A program made the position numbers and the translations under genes. A stretch of DNA of 64,000 bases, taken from assembly GCF_007991655.1 (NCBI RefSeq), contig NZ_BJYT01000001.1, positions 620,001 through 684,000 on the forward strand, written 5' to 3'. How positions within the stretch are numbered: position 1 is the first letter of the stretch; every line of letters starts with the position of its first letter. The DNA comes from Segetibacter aerophilus (GTDB taxonomy: Bacteria; Bacteroidota; Bacteroidia; Chitinophagales; Chitinophagaceae). Of the stretch, positions 55,364 through 63,722 are shown one piece after another. The notes beneath the pieces are model-generated. The model was not told where the DNA came from. It did no database searches and worked only from the letters and a program-made list of their open reading frames with translations.

Positions 55364-55906
55364 TTATTTTTTTACCACATTGAACTGGAGCCCCGTTTCA
55401 TTCAATTGCTCATGAATGTATTTTTCCCAATCCTTTTGTCTTTCCTTGTTCAGTGAATGATTGGTTTCTTCGTCGTATTGTTTTTGCATTAAATGATATT
55501 CTATTTTCTTTTCGTTGAATATCTGCTGGATTTCGTTCTTATAATTATTGGAGTACTGATAATTGTCAAACGCTGCCTTTAATCTTTTTGAGTATAGTCC
55601 TGCTATATCAAAATGTAGCTGTTCATGTTTTAATAAAGCTTCGGACTGGTATTCTTTTTTATACCACGAAAGATTTTTGTGAAAGTTTGCGAAGACATCA
55701 AAATAAAAGTCGGTCGGGCTTTTGAAGGTGTAAGTGAATTTTACTTCAGCAAAACTTTCTGCGTCAAAAACGCTGGTGTCATTAACAGGACCAGCAAAAT
55801 CAAACCACTGAAGTGGTTGTTTATCATTCCAAATTATCCTGCTGTCTTGGGCAAATGAATGTGTTACAAAAGTGCTTATGCAAGCCACAATGAAAAAAGC
55901 CTTCAT
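55364..55906 (-). CDS. DUF922-family predicted secreted Zn-protease
   Basis: The 180-residue protein has a short signal peptide (MKAFFIVACISTFVTHSFA) and the DUF922 pattern IIWNDKQPLQWFDF, then LLKHEQLHFDIAGLYSKRL, where HExxH-like HEQLHFD suggests a zinc site. The family is annotated as predicted secreted zinc protease; activity is unproved. It is isolated. Confidence 0.78.
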   Translation of the reverse strand: MKAFFIVACISTFVTHSFAQDSRIIWNDKQPLQWFDFAGPVNDTSVFDAESFAEVKFTYTFKSPTDFYFDVFANFHKNLSWYKKEYQSEALLKHEQLHFDIAGLYSKRLKAAFDNYQYSNNYKNEIQQIFNEKKIEYHLMQKQYDEETNHSLNKERQKDWEKYIHEQLNETGLQFNVVKK

Positions 55907-56287
55907 CTAACTTCTATTGAAATAACGTTCGTAATATTTCTATTTAAACGATAATTCAACCTGGAAAAGTATAAATGAATAACTCAAAAAGAGCGAAGTT
56001 TTACAACTTTGTCCTCCTGAGCTTCGCCATAAAAATTTGAAATTGGTTATTAAGCTAGCTGGAATGACAAGGGGTAAAAGCATTCTCTAAATGCAATTCC
56101 ACCTCATTTTAACAAATTATTTTAACAAAAAACAGGAATATTAAAAAAGTGATTTAACTTTATTGCGGAAATTAACTGTCTTTATCTCGAAGGGCTGCTT
56201 CAAATAAGTAACCTTACCTGCTCCATACTATGAAAAGCCACCTGAAGGCTTTGTAATTTATTAATCACTGTTATAATTATTTCGACT
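55907..56287. other. Intergenic region with a GC-rich motif
   Basis: 381 bases. Near 56000-56030 CCTCCTGAGCTTCGCC and, 50 bases later, GCTGGAATGACAAGG recall dispersed Bacteroidota intergenic motifs, but no clean inverted repeat is seen. AT-rich stretch follows and carries the putative promoter of the peptide gene. Confidence 0.4.
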
Positions 56288-56401
56288 ATGGACAAATCTA
56301 CACACAATCATGATTTAACTGAAAAGGTAACTCTGGCTATTATTGTAGCAGGAGTAATAGGCTACTGGGCCTATATTTTACTAGGACAAGGTCTCGGATA
56401 A
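56288..56401 (+). CDS. 37-residue membrane peptide
   Basis: MDKSTHNHDLTEKVTLAIIV then AGVIGYWAYILLGQGLG: one membrane helix with a short hydrophilic N-terminus containing two His. It is followed 45 bases later by a strong terminator and preceded by an AT-rich promoter region, so a real small gene is plausible. Function unknown. Confidence 0.55.
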   Translation: MDKSTHNHDLTEKVTLAIIVAGVIGYWAYILLGQGLG

Positions 56402-56446
56402 CCCGGCTAATTGCTTAGGCTCTTTTCAGTTCCAAAACCTAACCAG

Positions 56447-56479
56447 GCCGCAATGTTTAAAACACGTTGCGGCTTTTTT
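56447..56479 (+). terminator. Terminator after the 37-residue peptide gene
   Basis: GCCGCAATGT (56447-56456) and ACGTTGCGGC (56464-56473) form a stem with one wobble, followed by TTTTTT. Confidence 0.85.
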
Positions 56480-56536
56480 AATTCACACATACTCCGAGTT
56501 TGTTTCCAGCTAAAACAAAGGAACTTGCTGAATCTT

Positions 56537-57187
56537 CTACAGCTCATTCTTAAAGTTCTCTATGTTAAGTAGTTCAAAGAACTCGTTTTCTTCCAGTTCT
56601 TGAATGCATCCCGGCTGTAAATTTTTCAAAGTCAAATCTTCTATAGCAACTCTTATTAATCTTTTACACGGATGTCTTACAGCTGCAACCATTTTTCTCA
56701 CCTGCCTGAACTTGCCTTCTGTAAGCTTCAGCTGTAGCCATGTATATGCTTTATATTCCGAAAACTTATAACCACCTTCGAAAAGGTTTTCAGGCTTTTC
56801 TACCAGGTCAACTTCGCAAGGAGTAGTTGTATAATCTCCACCACCCTTTACTCTTATAGTTACCCCGTTTCTTAAATTATCGAGCGTTTCTTCACTCACC
56901 TTGTTTTCTACAAGTACCAGGTAAGTTCTTGTATGTTTTATGTCACCTTCAAATAATAACCGGGTTACTTTCTTGTTTGTTGTTAATATTAATAAGCCTT
57001 CAGAGTTAATGTCTAATCTTCCAACAGCATGAGTTCCTTCTGGAAAGTCAAACTCAAGGTCTCCAAGCAATTTTACCTTGTGCGAGCTGATAAATTGAGA
57101 AACCATATTGTATGGCTTGTTCAGGATAAAATAGCGGAAGGGTGTAAGATTTTCTGTTGGGTTTTGTTCCATTCTGCTCCAATTCAA
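56537..57187 (-). CDS. rRNA pseudouridine synthase, RsuA/RluE-like
   Basis: The enzyme isomerises uridine to pseudouridine in rRNA. The 216-residue protein has the catalytic signature VGRLDINSEGLLILT (Asp), LNKPYNMVSQF near the N-terminus, and the C-terminal LTEGKFRQVRKMVAAVRHPCKRLIRVAI typical of RluE. No S4 domain is present. ATG 57172 (MEQNP) is an alternative start. It overlaps nothing and is 27 bases downstream of the heptose gene. Confidence 0.9.
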   Translation of the reverse strand: MNWSRMEQNPTENLTPFRYFILNKPYNMVSQFISSHKVKLLGDLEFDFPEGTHAVGRLDINSEGLLILTTNKKVTRLLFEGDIKHTRTYLVLVENKVSEETLDNLRNGVTIRVKGGGDYTTTPCEVDLVEKPENLFEGGYKFSEYKAYTWLQLKLTEGKFRQVRKMVAAVRHPCKRLIRVAIEDLTLKNLQPGCIQELEENEFFELLNIENFKNEL

Positions 57188-57214
57188 AAAATTGCCCTTA
57201 AAGGTTTAAAGCAA

Positions 57215-57709
57215 TTATCCTAGTTTTCTTATTTTTTCTATAATGCCTGTAGTGGAGTAGCCTTCTACTATGGGATTGATCACGACTCGCCCGCCATTTG
57301 CAATCACTTCTTTTGCGCCTATCATTTGATCTAATGTGTAGTCGCCACCTTTTACAATTACATCGGGCATTAAGGCTATAATTAGTTCATAAGGTGTGTC
57401 CTCATCAAAAAGGGTAACTGCATCGACAATAGCGAGGCTTGCTAGCAATAAAGCCCTGCTTGACTCCTTATTTACTGGCCGCTCATCACCTTTTAACCTT
57501 TTGGTGCTTGCATCCGTATTCACTCCAACAATTAAAATATCTCCTTCCCTGGCAGCTTCGCTTAAAGAGGAAATATGACCTGCATGTAAAATATCAAAGC
57601 ACCCATTTGTAAATGAAATTGATTTACCTAAAAACCGCCACCTGGCAACTTGTTTTACGAGTTCTTCGCGTGTGTATATTTTAGTTGGAATTACTTCCGG
57701 CTTCTTCAT
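57215..57709 (-). CDS. D-glycero-beta-D-manno-heptose 1-phosphate adenylyltransferase
   Basis: This half of HldE (RfaE2) attaches AMP to heptose 1-phosphate, a step in ADP-heptose synthesis for lipopolysaccharide. From ATG 57709 the 164-residue protein has FTNGCFDILHAGHISSL (HxGH), GVNTDASTKRLKGDERPVN, FDEDTPYELI and VKGGDYT. Unlike HldE of enterobacteria it stands alone without the kinase domain. It overlaps the next gene by 29 bases. Confidence 0.92.
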   Translation of the reverse strand: MKKPEVIPTKIYTREELVKQVARWRFLGKSISFTNGCFDILHAGHISSLSEAAREGDILIVGVNTDASTKRLKGDERPVNKESSRALLLASLAIVDAVTLFDEDTPYELIIALMPDVIVKGGDYTLDQMIGAKEVIANGGRVVINPIVEGYSTTGIIEKIRKLG

Positions 57710-58712
57710 ATTTAATTGTTTTTTTATTGAAGTAGGGCAGAAGACCAAGGGATATAAAGCCTACCAAAATAATTATCAGAAACTGTGCAAACCATTGTAG
57801 CGTTCCGTTGGCAAATCCTATCGCAAAAGGAATTTCATGTTGTTGTAAGATTTTCGCAAGGAAGAAAGCATAGGCACCAATACCTCCAGGAGTGATAATC
57901 ATTCCGATGCTTGCAAATGCCAGCGCAGATACTGCGGTTTCTAGCGATAAACCTGCTGTTCCGGCTGTAGCTGAAAAGCCTATCCATGTACCGGCCAAGT
58001 ACATTGCCCAGATACCGAGGCTTGAAAATATAAAGGCCCATTTTTGCTTCAAGTCTTTTATGCTAATAATTCCCTGCCAGACACCTTTTACAATTTTTTT
58101 TGCTGTAATTATCAAAGGGAGGTTTGGATATTTTTTGAACGATAATCTAATAATAAGAATTGCAGCAATAATAATAGATACTGCAATGACAAGTTTTGAA
58201 GTATTGAAACTTCCGCTTTTGCTTATAAATAATTTTTTTAGGAGATTGGTTCCAAAGTCACCAATTACCTGAAATTGCAATGCAAAGGCCAATAAAAATA
58301 CCAACACAAGACATACGAGATCAAACGCCCTTTCCGCTACAATGGTGCCAACCAGCTTTTCAGCTGGAACATGCTCGTATTTCGCAAGAATGGTGCATTT
58401 CAAAACTTCTCCCAGCCGTGGAACGGCTAAGTTTGCCAGATACCCAATCATTACGGCAAAAAAGGTGTTAGCTAACGAAGGTGTGTAGCCCATAGGCAGA
58501 ATCAACATCTTCCAGCGTACAGCTCGTAGAATATGGCTTCCCAACAAAATGAAAAAAACAGGAACCATAAGCCAGTAATTAGCTGTAGAAAAAGCGGACT
58601 GGAAATCCTTCCATTTTTCAGGCGGTATTTGATGTAGACTCCACCATACAAGAAAAACCCCGAGACCAAGGAACGAGAGGTACTTTAGTATGTTGAAAAG
58701 TTTTTTTTTCAT
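57681..58712 (-). CDS. Flippase-like membrane protein (LPG synthase TM domain family)
   Basis: The 343-residue protein (ATG 58712) has about eight membrane helices with ILGSHILRAVRWKMLILPMG, VMIGYLANLAVPRLGEVLKC and SIGMIITPGGIGAYAFFLAKIL. This is the YbhN/lysylphosphatidylglycerol synthase transmembrane family (DUF/UPF0104), some members of which flip or modify lipids. The end overlaps the heptose gene, so they are coupled. In many Bacteroidota panD lies between panC and this gene; it does not here. Confidence 0.85.
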   Translation of the reverse strand: MKKKLFNILKYLSFLGLGVFLVWWSLHQIPPEKWKDFQSAFSTANYWLMVPVFFILLGSHILRAVRWKMLILPMGYTPSLANTFFAVMIGYLANLAVPRLGEVLKCTILAKYEHVPAEKLVGTIVAERAFDLVCLVLVFLLAFALQFQVIGDFGTNLLKKLFISKSGSFNTSKLVIAVSIIIAAILIIRLSFKKYPNLPLIITAKKIVKGVWQGIISIKDLKQKWAFIFSSLGIWAMYLAGTWIGFSATAGTAGLSLETAVSALAFASIGMIITPGGIGAYAFFLAKILQQHEIPFAIGFANGTLQWFAQFLIIILVGFISLGLLPYFNKKTIKYEEAGSNSN

Positions 58713-58777
58713 GGCGGCTAGGTGTGCAATATAGGGCAAACATCAAGAATGAAAATACCGGGGATATTCAAAAAAGT

Positions 58778-59629
58778 TTACTCATCTAATACCATGTTAT
58801 CTATTAATCTAACATCTCCAATAGATGCGGCAATCAATGCCACCGGCTTAATCTCTTCGCTGATTGATTTTATAGGTTGTAACGTTTTTTTATCCGCAAT
58901 TGATACATAATCTACTTTTGTAAACCCTGATTTTAATAAATGATTAGCCGCATAATTTTCAAGCTCAGCAAGATTGCCAATCCTATAATGCTCCTTGATA
59001 TATAGCAGCATTTTTGAGATTTCTGCAGCCTGCAGTTTTTCGGTCTCATTCAGTCTAAGGTTGCGACTACTCATTGCAAGCCCTGTCGGTTCACGGTAAG
59101 TAGGTGCTGTTATAACTTCCACAGGCACATTTAATATTTCAACCAACCGTTTTATAACAATGCATTGCTGATAATCTTTCTGACCGACAATCAGTTTTTC
59201 CGGCTTCACTATATCCAGTAAGCGATGAACTACCTGGCAAACTCCCTGGAAGTGACCACGTCTAAACTTGCCTTCAAGCTGAAACTCTATCGCTCCTAAT
59301 TCGTACTGCGTTGCTGTGGGAATATCGCCTGGATATATTTCTGTAACAGAGGGTAAAAATAAAATGTCGCACCCTACACTTTCAAGCAATAATATATCGC
59401 TATTAGTTGTTACAGGGTACTTACTAAAGTCTTTGAGATCGTTGAATTGGGTAGGGTTAACGAAAATGCTGCTTACTGTTACATCGCAAAGCTTCTTAGA
59501 CTTTTCCATCAATGAGGTATGACCCAAATGAAGTGCGCCCATAGTCGGAACAAAACCAATCGACCGCCCCTCGTCTCTAAGTTTATTTAAGTAACCCGAT
59601 AATACAGCCGCTTCTTTAAATAAGATCAT
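58778..59629 (-). CDS. panC: Pantothenate synthetase
   Basis: PanC joins pantoate and beta-alanine with ATP. The 283-residue protein has GFVPTMGALHLGHTSLMEKSK (HxGH), VSSIFVNPTQFNDLKDFSKYP, FRRGHFQGVCQVVHRL, VGQKDYQQCIVIKR and the C-terminal MSSRNLRLNE. All family positions are present. It diverges from the short GlgA-like gene with about 100 bases of shared promoter region. Confidence 0.96.
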   Translation of the reverse strand: MILFKEAAVLSGYLNKLRDEGRSIGFVPTMGALHLGHTSLMEKSKKLCDVTVSSIFVNPTQFNDLKDFSKYPVTTNSDILLLESVGCDILFLPSVTEIYPGDIPTATQYELGAIEFQLEGKFRRGHFQGVCQVVHRLLDIVKPEKLIVGQKDYQQCIVIKRLVEILNVPVEVITAPTYREPTGLAMSSRNLRLNETEKLQAAEISKMLLYIKEHYRIGNLAELENYAANHLLKSGFTKVDYVSIADKKTLQPIKSISEEIKPVALIAASIGDVRLIDNMVLDE

Positions 59630-59685
59630 TTACTCGTTTTTCGATCGCAGTAAACCTCTGTTCAGGCGATTCAGATAAAATTGAT

Positions 59686-59693
59686 TAGTTTTG
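59686..59693 (+). promoter_or_regulatory. -7 box TAGTTTTG before the GlgA-like gene
   Basis: Exact TAnnTTTG match, 42 bases before the ATG at 59736, in the divergent region with panC. Confidence 0.55.
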
Positions 59694-59735
59694 CACACTC
59701 TTTTTTAAAGGGTAAGAGTAAACCAAATTGGAATA

Positions 59736-60554
59736 ATGTCAACAAAGAAAAGAATTTTATTTATTGCCAACGAAATGTCGCCATATTTAGAGCTGACGGA
59801 ATTTGCGGAGATAGTTAACAAACTGGCAATTAAAAGTAATGACGCAGGTTTAGAGGTTCGATGCATTATGCCACGATTTGGAACAATCAATGAAAGAAGA
59901 CATCGTCTTCATGAAGTTGTTCGGTTGTCGGGAATAAATGTAAGTGTAGATAACGACGATTATCCTTTACAAATTAAAGTGGCCTCTTTGCCTAACGCGC
60001 GTTTACAAGTTTACTTCCTTGATAATGAGGATTTTTTTAAGAGGAAATTTGTTTTTAATGATGAGGAAGAAAAATGGTACGATGATAATGATTTAAGAAC
60101 AATTTTCTTTTGTAAAGGGGCTCTTGAAACGGTAAAGAAGTTTGGATGGCCACCGGACGTTATTCATTGTAGCGGTTGGATGACTGCCCTGGTTCCGTTA
60201 TATCTGAAAACAGTCTATAAAAAAGAACCTGTCTTTGCTCACAGTAAGGTTATCTACACCCTTGGCAGTGACACGTTTGATGAAAAGCTAAGTGCAGATT
60301 TTGCTAAAAAAGCGCTTATCCATGTCAGTCTTAAAGAAAAAGACCTTGATAATTATAAAGACGGTACTAACTACGCTTTGCAAAAAGGAGCAGCCTCTTA
60401 TGCTGATGCGATCTCTTTCGGAGCTGAAAATATCGACAAAAAACTAGTCGATGAATTTTCAAAAGTTAAGGGTAAAAAGGTAATCCCGTTCAAAGGGTGG
60501 GATACTGATTTAACAGAGTATTTAGAATTGTATAACGACCTTGCGTCGAAGTAA
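59736..60554 (+). CDS. Short glycogen/starch-synthase-like protein
   Basis: The 272-residue product starts KKRILFIANEMSPYLELTEFAEIVNKL, which resembles the GT5 N-terminal domain of GlgA (KxGGLAD replaced by LTEFAEI), with DVIHCSGWMTALVPLYLK and VIYTLGSDTFDEKL. The C-terminal GT-B half is missing and the ADP-glucose site KxGG is changed, so catalysis is doubtful. In Bacteroidota this short protein always lies between panC and DUF4270, suggesting a lineage-specific role. Function unknown. Confidence 0.8.
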   Translation: MSTKKRILFIANEMSPYLELTEFAEIVNKLAIKSNDAGLEVRCIMPRFGTINERRHRLHEVVRLSGINVSVDNDDYPLQIKVASLPNARLQVYFLDNEDFFKRKFVFNDEEEKWYDDNDLRTIFFCKGALETVKKFGWPPDVIHCSGWMTALVPLYLKTVYKKEPVFAHSKVIYTLGSDTFDEKLSADFAKKALIHVSLKEKDLDNYKDGTNYALQKGAASYADAISFGAENIDKKLVDEFSKVKGKKVIPFKGWDTDLTEYLELYNDLASK

Positions 60555-60586
60555 AATTAACCCTTAATATAATCTATTTCAATTAG

Positions 60587-62059
60587 ATGCGTAAGCTTTC
60601 CAGCATAGCTATTGCTATTTTTTTCTTCATTTCAGCATGTACTAAAATTGAATCTACAACCATAGGAAGCGGGTTAATTCCACCAGTAGATGGCGTCACT
60701 ACTTTAGATACTACTCTTGATGTTTTTACCAATAATTATCTTGATCCATTAGGAGACTCGGCAAAGGTTTATAAGACCGATGATCATGTAATTGGTATTA
60801 TAAACACCGATCCATTATTTGGAACAACAAAGGCTTCGGCTTTTTTTGAGCTGAAACCTACGACCTACCCATTCTCGTTCCCAAATGCATCCACTTTAAC
60901 TGCTGATTCGGCTGTATTGATTTTAAGTTATAAAGGTGTTTTTGGTGATACTACTATACCTCAAAACTGGGAGGTTCGTGAACTTACTGAGTCTTTAAGA
61001 GGTGATACAGTATTTAATGTTAGTAAGTCAGTTGCTACCGGCAACATACTTGGTACTAAAACAATAAATATACCGCGGCTAAAGGACTCTGTGAACTACG
61101 GTTTTGAAAATGCAAATAATCAAATACGTATTAAGCTTTCACAGACTTTGGCTAGCAGGTTAATAAGGCAGTTTGACTCGACAGCTAACACGGGAGCATA
61201 CTCAAAAGATACTGTTTTTAGAGAAAATTTTAAAGGTTTTGCGGTTATGCCTGCTGCCGGTAGCGGTGGTAATGCTCTTATCCGTGTAAATTTATCTGAT
61301 ACCAATACTAAACTTGCGCTGTTTTACACCTTCCAGAATACTAGTGCTGCCAAAAAAGATACAGCAGTAAGTTATTTTAGGTTTAGCGACGGTACTGCAA
61401 TACCTGTTTCAGGTAATGCAAATTACATCAAAAGAGATCGGACCGGTTCTCAATCTGCCCTGTTTACTACAGGCCCAACAACCAGAAACGACAGTCTTGT
61501 TTTTATTCAAACAATGCCCGGTACTTTTGCAACAATTAAAATCCCAAGGCTCCGGGAATTTCCAAACGTGCTTGTGCATAGAGCAGAGTTATTAGCTTTC
61601 CAAGCACCTGATGCAACAAGCTTAGCCTTAGTATTGACACCGCCTCGCTACTTGCTTTTAAGTAGTTATGATAGCACTAAAAAAGTTCAGATTAATATAC
61701 CGAACGATTTTAGTGTTTTGTCTGGAACACCCAACATTTCTACTTTCGGTGGTTTTATAATGGAAAGAGAAGTGCCTGGCTATGGGATTGTTAAGGCATA
61801 TAATTTTGACATTAGCAGGTATGTGCAAGGAATTGTATCTCGAAAAGATAGCAGCCTTACTCTTCGTTTATCTGCACCTAGCAACGACTCACTTCAATAT
61901 ACTCCACCTTATCCTCAGCCCAATGCTGTTTCTACTTTTTACATCACACCATCTGTAGCAAATAATCTTGCAGAAGGAAGGGTGCGCCTCGGAGGCGGAG
62001 GAATGACTAGACAAAATCAGTTGAGAATGCGTGTAAGGATAGTTTACTCCAGGATATAA
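60587..62059 (+). CDS. DUF4270 lipoprotein
   Basis: The 490-residue protein has a lipoprotein signal (MRKLSSIAIAIFFFISAC, with C18) followed by IESTTIGSGLIPPVDGVTT, the typical opening of DUF4270, and a long beta-rich secreted body ending NQLRMRVRIVYSRI. The domain is found across Bacteroidota as a surface or periplasmic lipoprotein of unknown role, usually right after the short GlgA-like gene. It starts 33 bases after it. Confidence 0.85.
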   Translation: MRKLSSIAIAIFFFISACTKIESTTIGSGLIPPVDGVTTLDTTLDVFTNNYLDPLGDSAKVYKTDDHVIGIINTDPLFGTTKASAFFELKPTTYPFSFPNASTLTADSAVLILSYKGVFGDTTIPQNWEVRELTESLRGDTVFNVSKSVATGNILGTKTINIPRLKDSVNYGFENANNQIRIKLSQTLASRLIRQFDSTANTGAYSKDTVFRENFKGFAVMPAAGSGGNALIRVNLSDTNTKLALFYTFQNTSAAKKDTAVSYFRFSDGTAIPVSGNANYIKRDRTGSQSALFTTGPTTRNDSLVFIQTMPGTFATIKIPRLREFPNVLVHRAELLAFQAPDATSLALVLTPPRYLLLSSYDSTKKVQINIPNDFSVLSGTPNISTFGGFIMEREVPGYGIVKAYNFDISRYVQGIVSRKDSSLTLRLSAPSNDSLQYTPPYPQPNAVSTFYITPSVANNLAEGRVRLGGGGMTRQNQLRMRVRIVYSRI

Positions 62060-62077
62060 GTGAAAGGTTTCAAACCT

Positions 62078-62085
62078 TATCTTTG
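62078..62085 (+). promoter_or_regulatory. -7 box TATCTTTG before metK
   Basis: Exact TAnnTTTG match, 29 bases before the metK ATG at 62114. Confidence 0.55.
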
Positions 62086-62113
62086 CCAGCATTTTAAAAA
62101 TACTAAACCAACT

Positions 62114-63367
62114 ATGCCTTATTTATTTACCTCGGAAAGTGTTTCTGAAGGACATCCTGATAAAGTGGCTGACCAGATCAGTGATGCATTAATTGATAAT
62201 TTTTTGGCTTTCGATCCGCAAAGTAAAGTTGCTTGTGAAACCTTAGTTACTACTGGCCAGGTCATTCTTGCCGGTGAAGTAAAAAGTAAAGCTTACCTCG
62301 ATGTGCAGGAAATTGCACGAGGTGTAATCCGTAAGATAGGCTATACTAAGAGCGAATACATGTTTGAGGCTAATAGCTGCGGCGTTCTATCAGCCATTCA
62401 CGAGCAGTCTTCAGATATTAATCAGGGGGTTGACAAGCAGGTAAAAGAGGAGCAAGGGGCTGGTGACCAGGGGATGATGTTTGGCTATGCGACTAATGAG
62501 ACCGAGTCTTATATGCCTTTGGCCCTTGATCTAGCTCACAAACTTTTACTCGAATTAGCCGTATTGCGAAGAGAAAATGGCATCATCAGTTATCTTAGAC
62601 CCGACGCTAAAAGCCAGGTTACGCTAGAGTACGACGACAATAATCAACCGGTAAGAATCGATGCAATTGTTATTTCCACTCAACATGATGATTTCGGTCC
62701 TGAGGAAACAATGCTTGCAAAGATTAAAAGTGATATTATTAATATTCTGATCCCGAGGGTAAAAAGTAAATACCAAAAATATAATCACCTTTTCACCAAC
62801 GATATTAAATATCACATTAATCCAACGGGCAAGTTTGTTATTGGCGGACCTCATGGAGATACAGGCTTAACCGGGCGTAAAATTATTGTTGATACTTACG
62901 GCGGGAAAGGTGCTCATGGAGGCGGTGCTTTCAGTGGTAAAGATCCTTCTAAAGTTGACCGTAGTGCAGCATATGCAACTCGTCACATTGCTAAAAACCT
63001 TGTTTCTGCCGGCCTTTGTAGTGAAGTGCTGGTTCAGGTGTCTTACGCGATTGGAGTTGCTCAACCAACCAGCATCTATGTAAATACTTATGGCACTGCA
63101 AAAGTTAGTATGACGGATGGTGAAATTGCAAAGCTGGTTGAAGGAATTTTTGACATGCGTCCTTACTTTATTGAGCAGCGTTTAAAACTAAGATCACCTA
63201 TTTATAGTGAAACCGCAGCTTATGGTCATATGGGTCGTGAGCCGGAAGTTAAGACTAAGCAATTTGTAACACCCGCTGGTGAAATAAAAACGATAGAAGT
63301 TGAACTGTTCACATGGGAAAAACTAGATCATGTTGAAAAGGTAAAACAAGCATTTAAGCTATCTTAA
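62114..63367 (+). CDS. metK: S-adenosylmethionine synthetase
   Basis: MetK makes SAM from methionine and ATP. From ATG 62114 the 417-residue protein begins [21 protein letters not shown] and has [16 protein letters not shown], the P-loop-like [21 protein letters not shown] (two blocks) and [19 protein letters not shown]. An upstream in-frame codon at 62060 would cross the -7 box, so the ATG at 62114 is preferred. It is followed by a strong terminator. Confidence 0.97.
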   Translation: MPYLFTSESVSEGHPDKVADQISDALIDNFLAFDPQSKVACETLVTTGQVILAGEVKSKAYLDVQEIARGVIRKIGYTKSEYMFEANSCGVLSAIHEQSSDINQGVDKQVKEEQGAGDQGMMFGYATNETESYMPLALDLAHKLLLELAVLRRENGIISYLRPDAKSQVTLEYDDNNQPVRIDAIVISTQHDDFGPEETMLAKIKSDIINILIPRVKSKYQKYNHLFTNDIKYHINPTGKFVIGGPHGDTGLTGRKIIVDTYGGKGAHGGGAFSGKDPSKVDRSAAYATRHIAKNLVSAGLCSEVLVQVSYAIGVAQPTSIYVNTYGTAKVSMTDGEIAKLVEGIFDMRPYFIEQRLKLRSPIYSETAAYGHMGREPEVKTKQFVTPAGEIKTIEVELFTWEKLDHVEKVKQAFKLS

Positions 63368-63387
63368 AAAAGCTAATAAAATACTTC

Positions 63388-63419
63388 AAACCTCTGTTCT
63401 AAAAAACAGAGGTTTTTTT
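63388..63419 (+). terminator. Terminator after metK
   Basis: AAACCTCTGTT (63388-63398) pairs perfectly with AACAGAGGTTT (63405-63415), followed by TTTT. Confidence 0.85.
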
Positions 63420-63444
63420 GTTTCCAGCAGAAGAGCCGCGATTA

Positions 63445-63470
63445 AACATCGTTGCGACGCTCCGTTCTAC
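63445..63470 (-). repeat. Dispersed ACAACGATG repeat, copy 13 (CpG-rich variant)
   Basis: Minus strand GTAGAACGGAGCGTCGCAAC then GATGTT; aligns base for base with copy 1 over 26 positions and keeps all CpG sites. Confidence 0.65.
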
Positions 63471-63565
63471 ATTTATATTACTATTGATCATTTGATGCCA
63501 TTTTTTGCAATACCAAATACTTGATTTTGAGTAGCTAGTTTTCCTGGTTGAACAATGGACAATCA

Positions 63566-63591
63566 GTTAAAGGGAGTGACACAACGATGCT
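63566..63591 (+). repeat. Dispersed ACAACGATG repeat, copy 14
   Basis: GTTAAAGGGAGTGACACAAC then GATGCT; conserved core, one change at the end. Confidence 0.75.
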
Positions 63592-63722
63592 GATTTGGGT
63601 TGTAAAGATCACCCAAAAAATCTTTCTTCTTTACTGAAAACGCTTGCTGTTTGGTTCAAACTATCATTGTCTTCCTTTTCTATTTTTCAGGCCATATTTA
63701 ATTTAGTCTTTACTTTGCCGTT

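Larger units (their letters stand above)
63420..63722. other. Intergenic region before the rlmB-like gene
   Basis: 303 bases with two copies of the dispersed repeat (63445 reverse, 63566 forward) and a TTACTTTG stretch (-7-like) near 63711. No other feature. Confidence 0.5.

Noticed and set aside
55990-56078. Possible long inverted repeat near 56 kb
   Set aside because: CCTCCTGAGCTTCGCC and GCTGGAATGACAAGG do not pair convincingly; left as a note in the intergenic entry.
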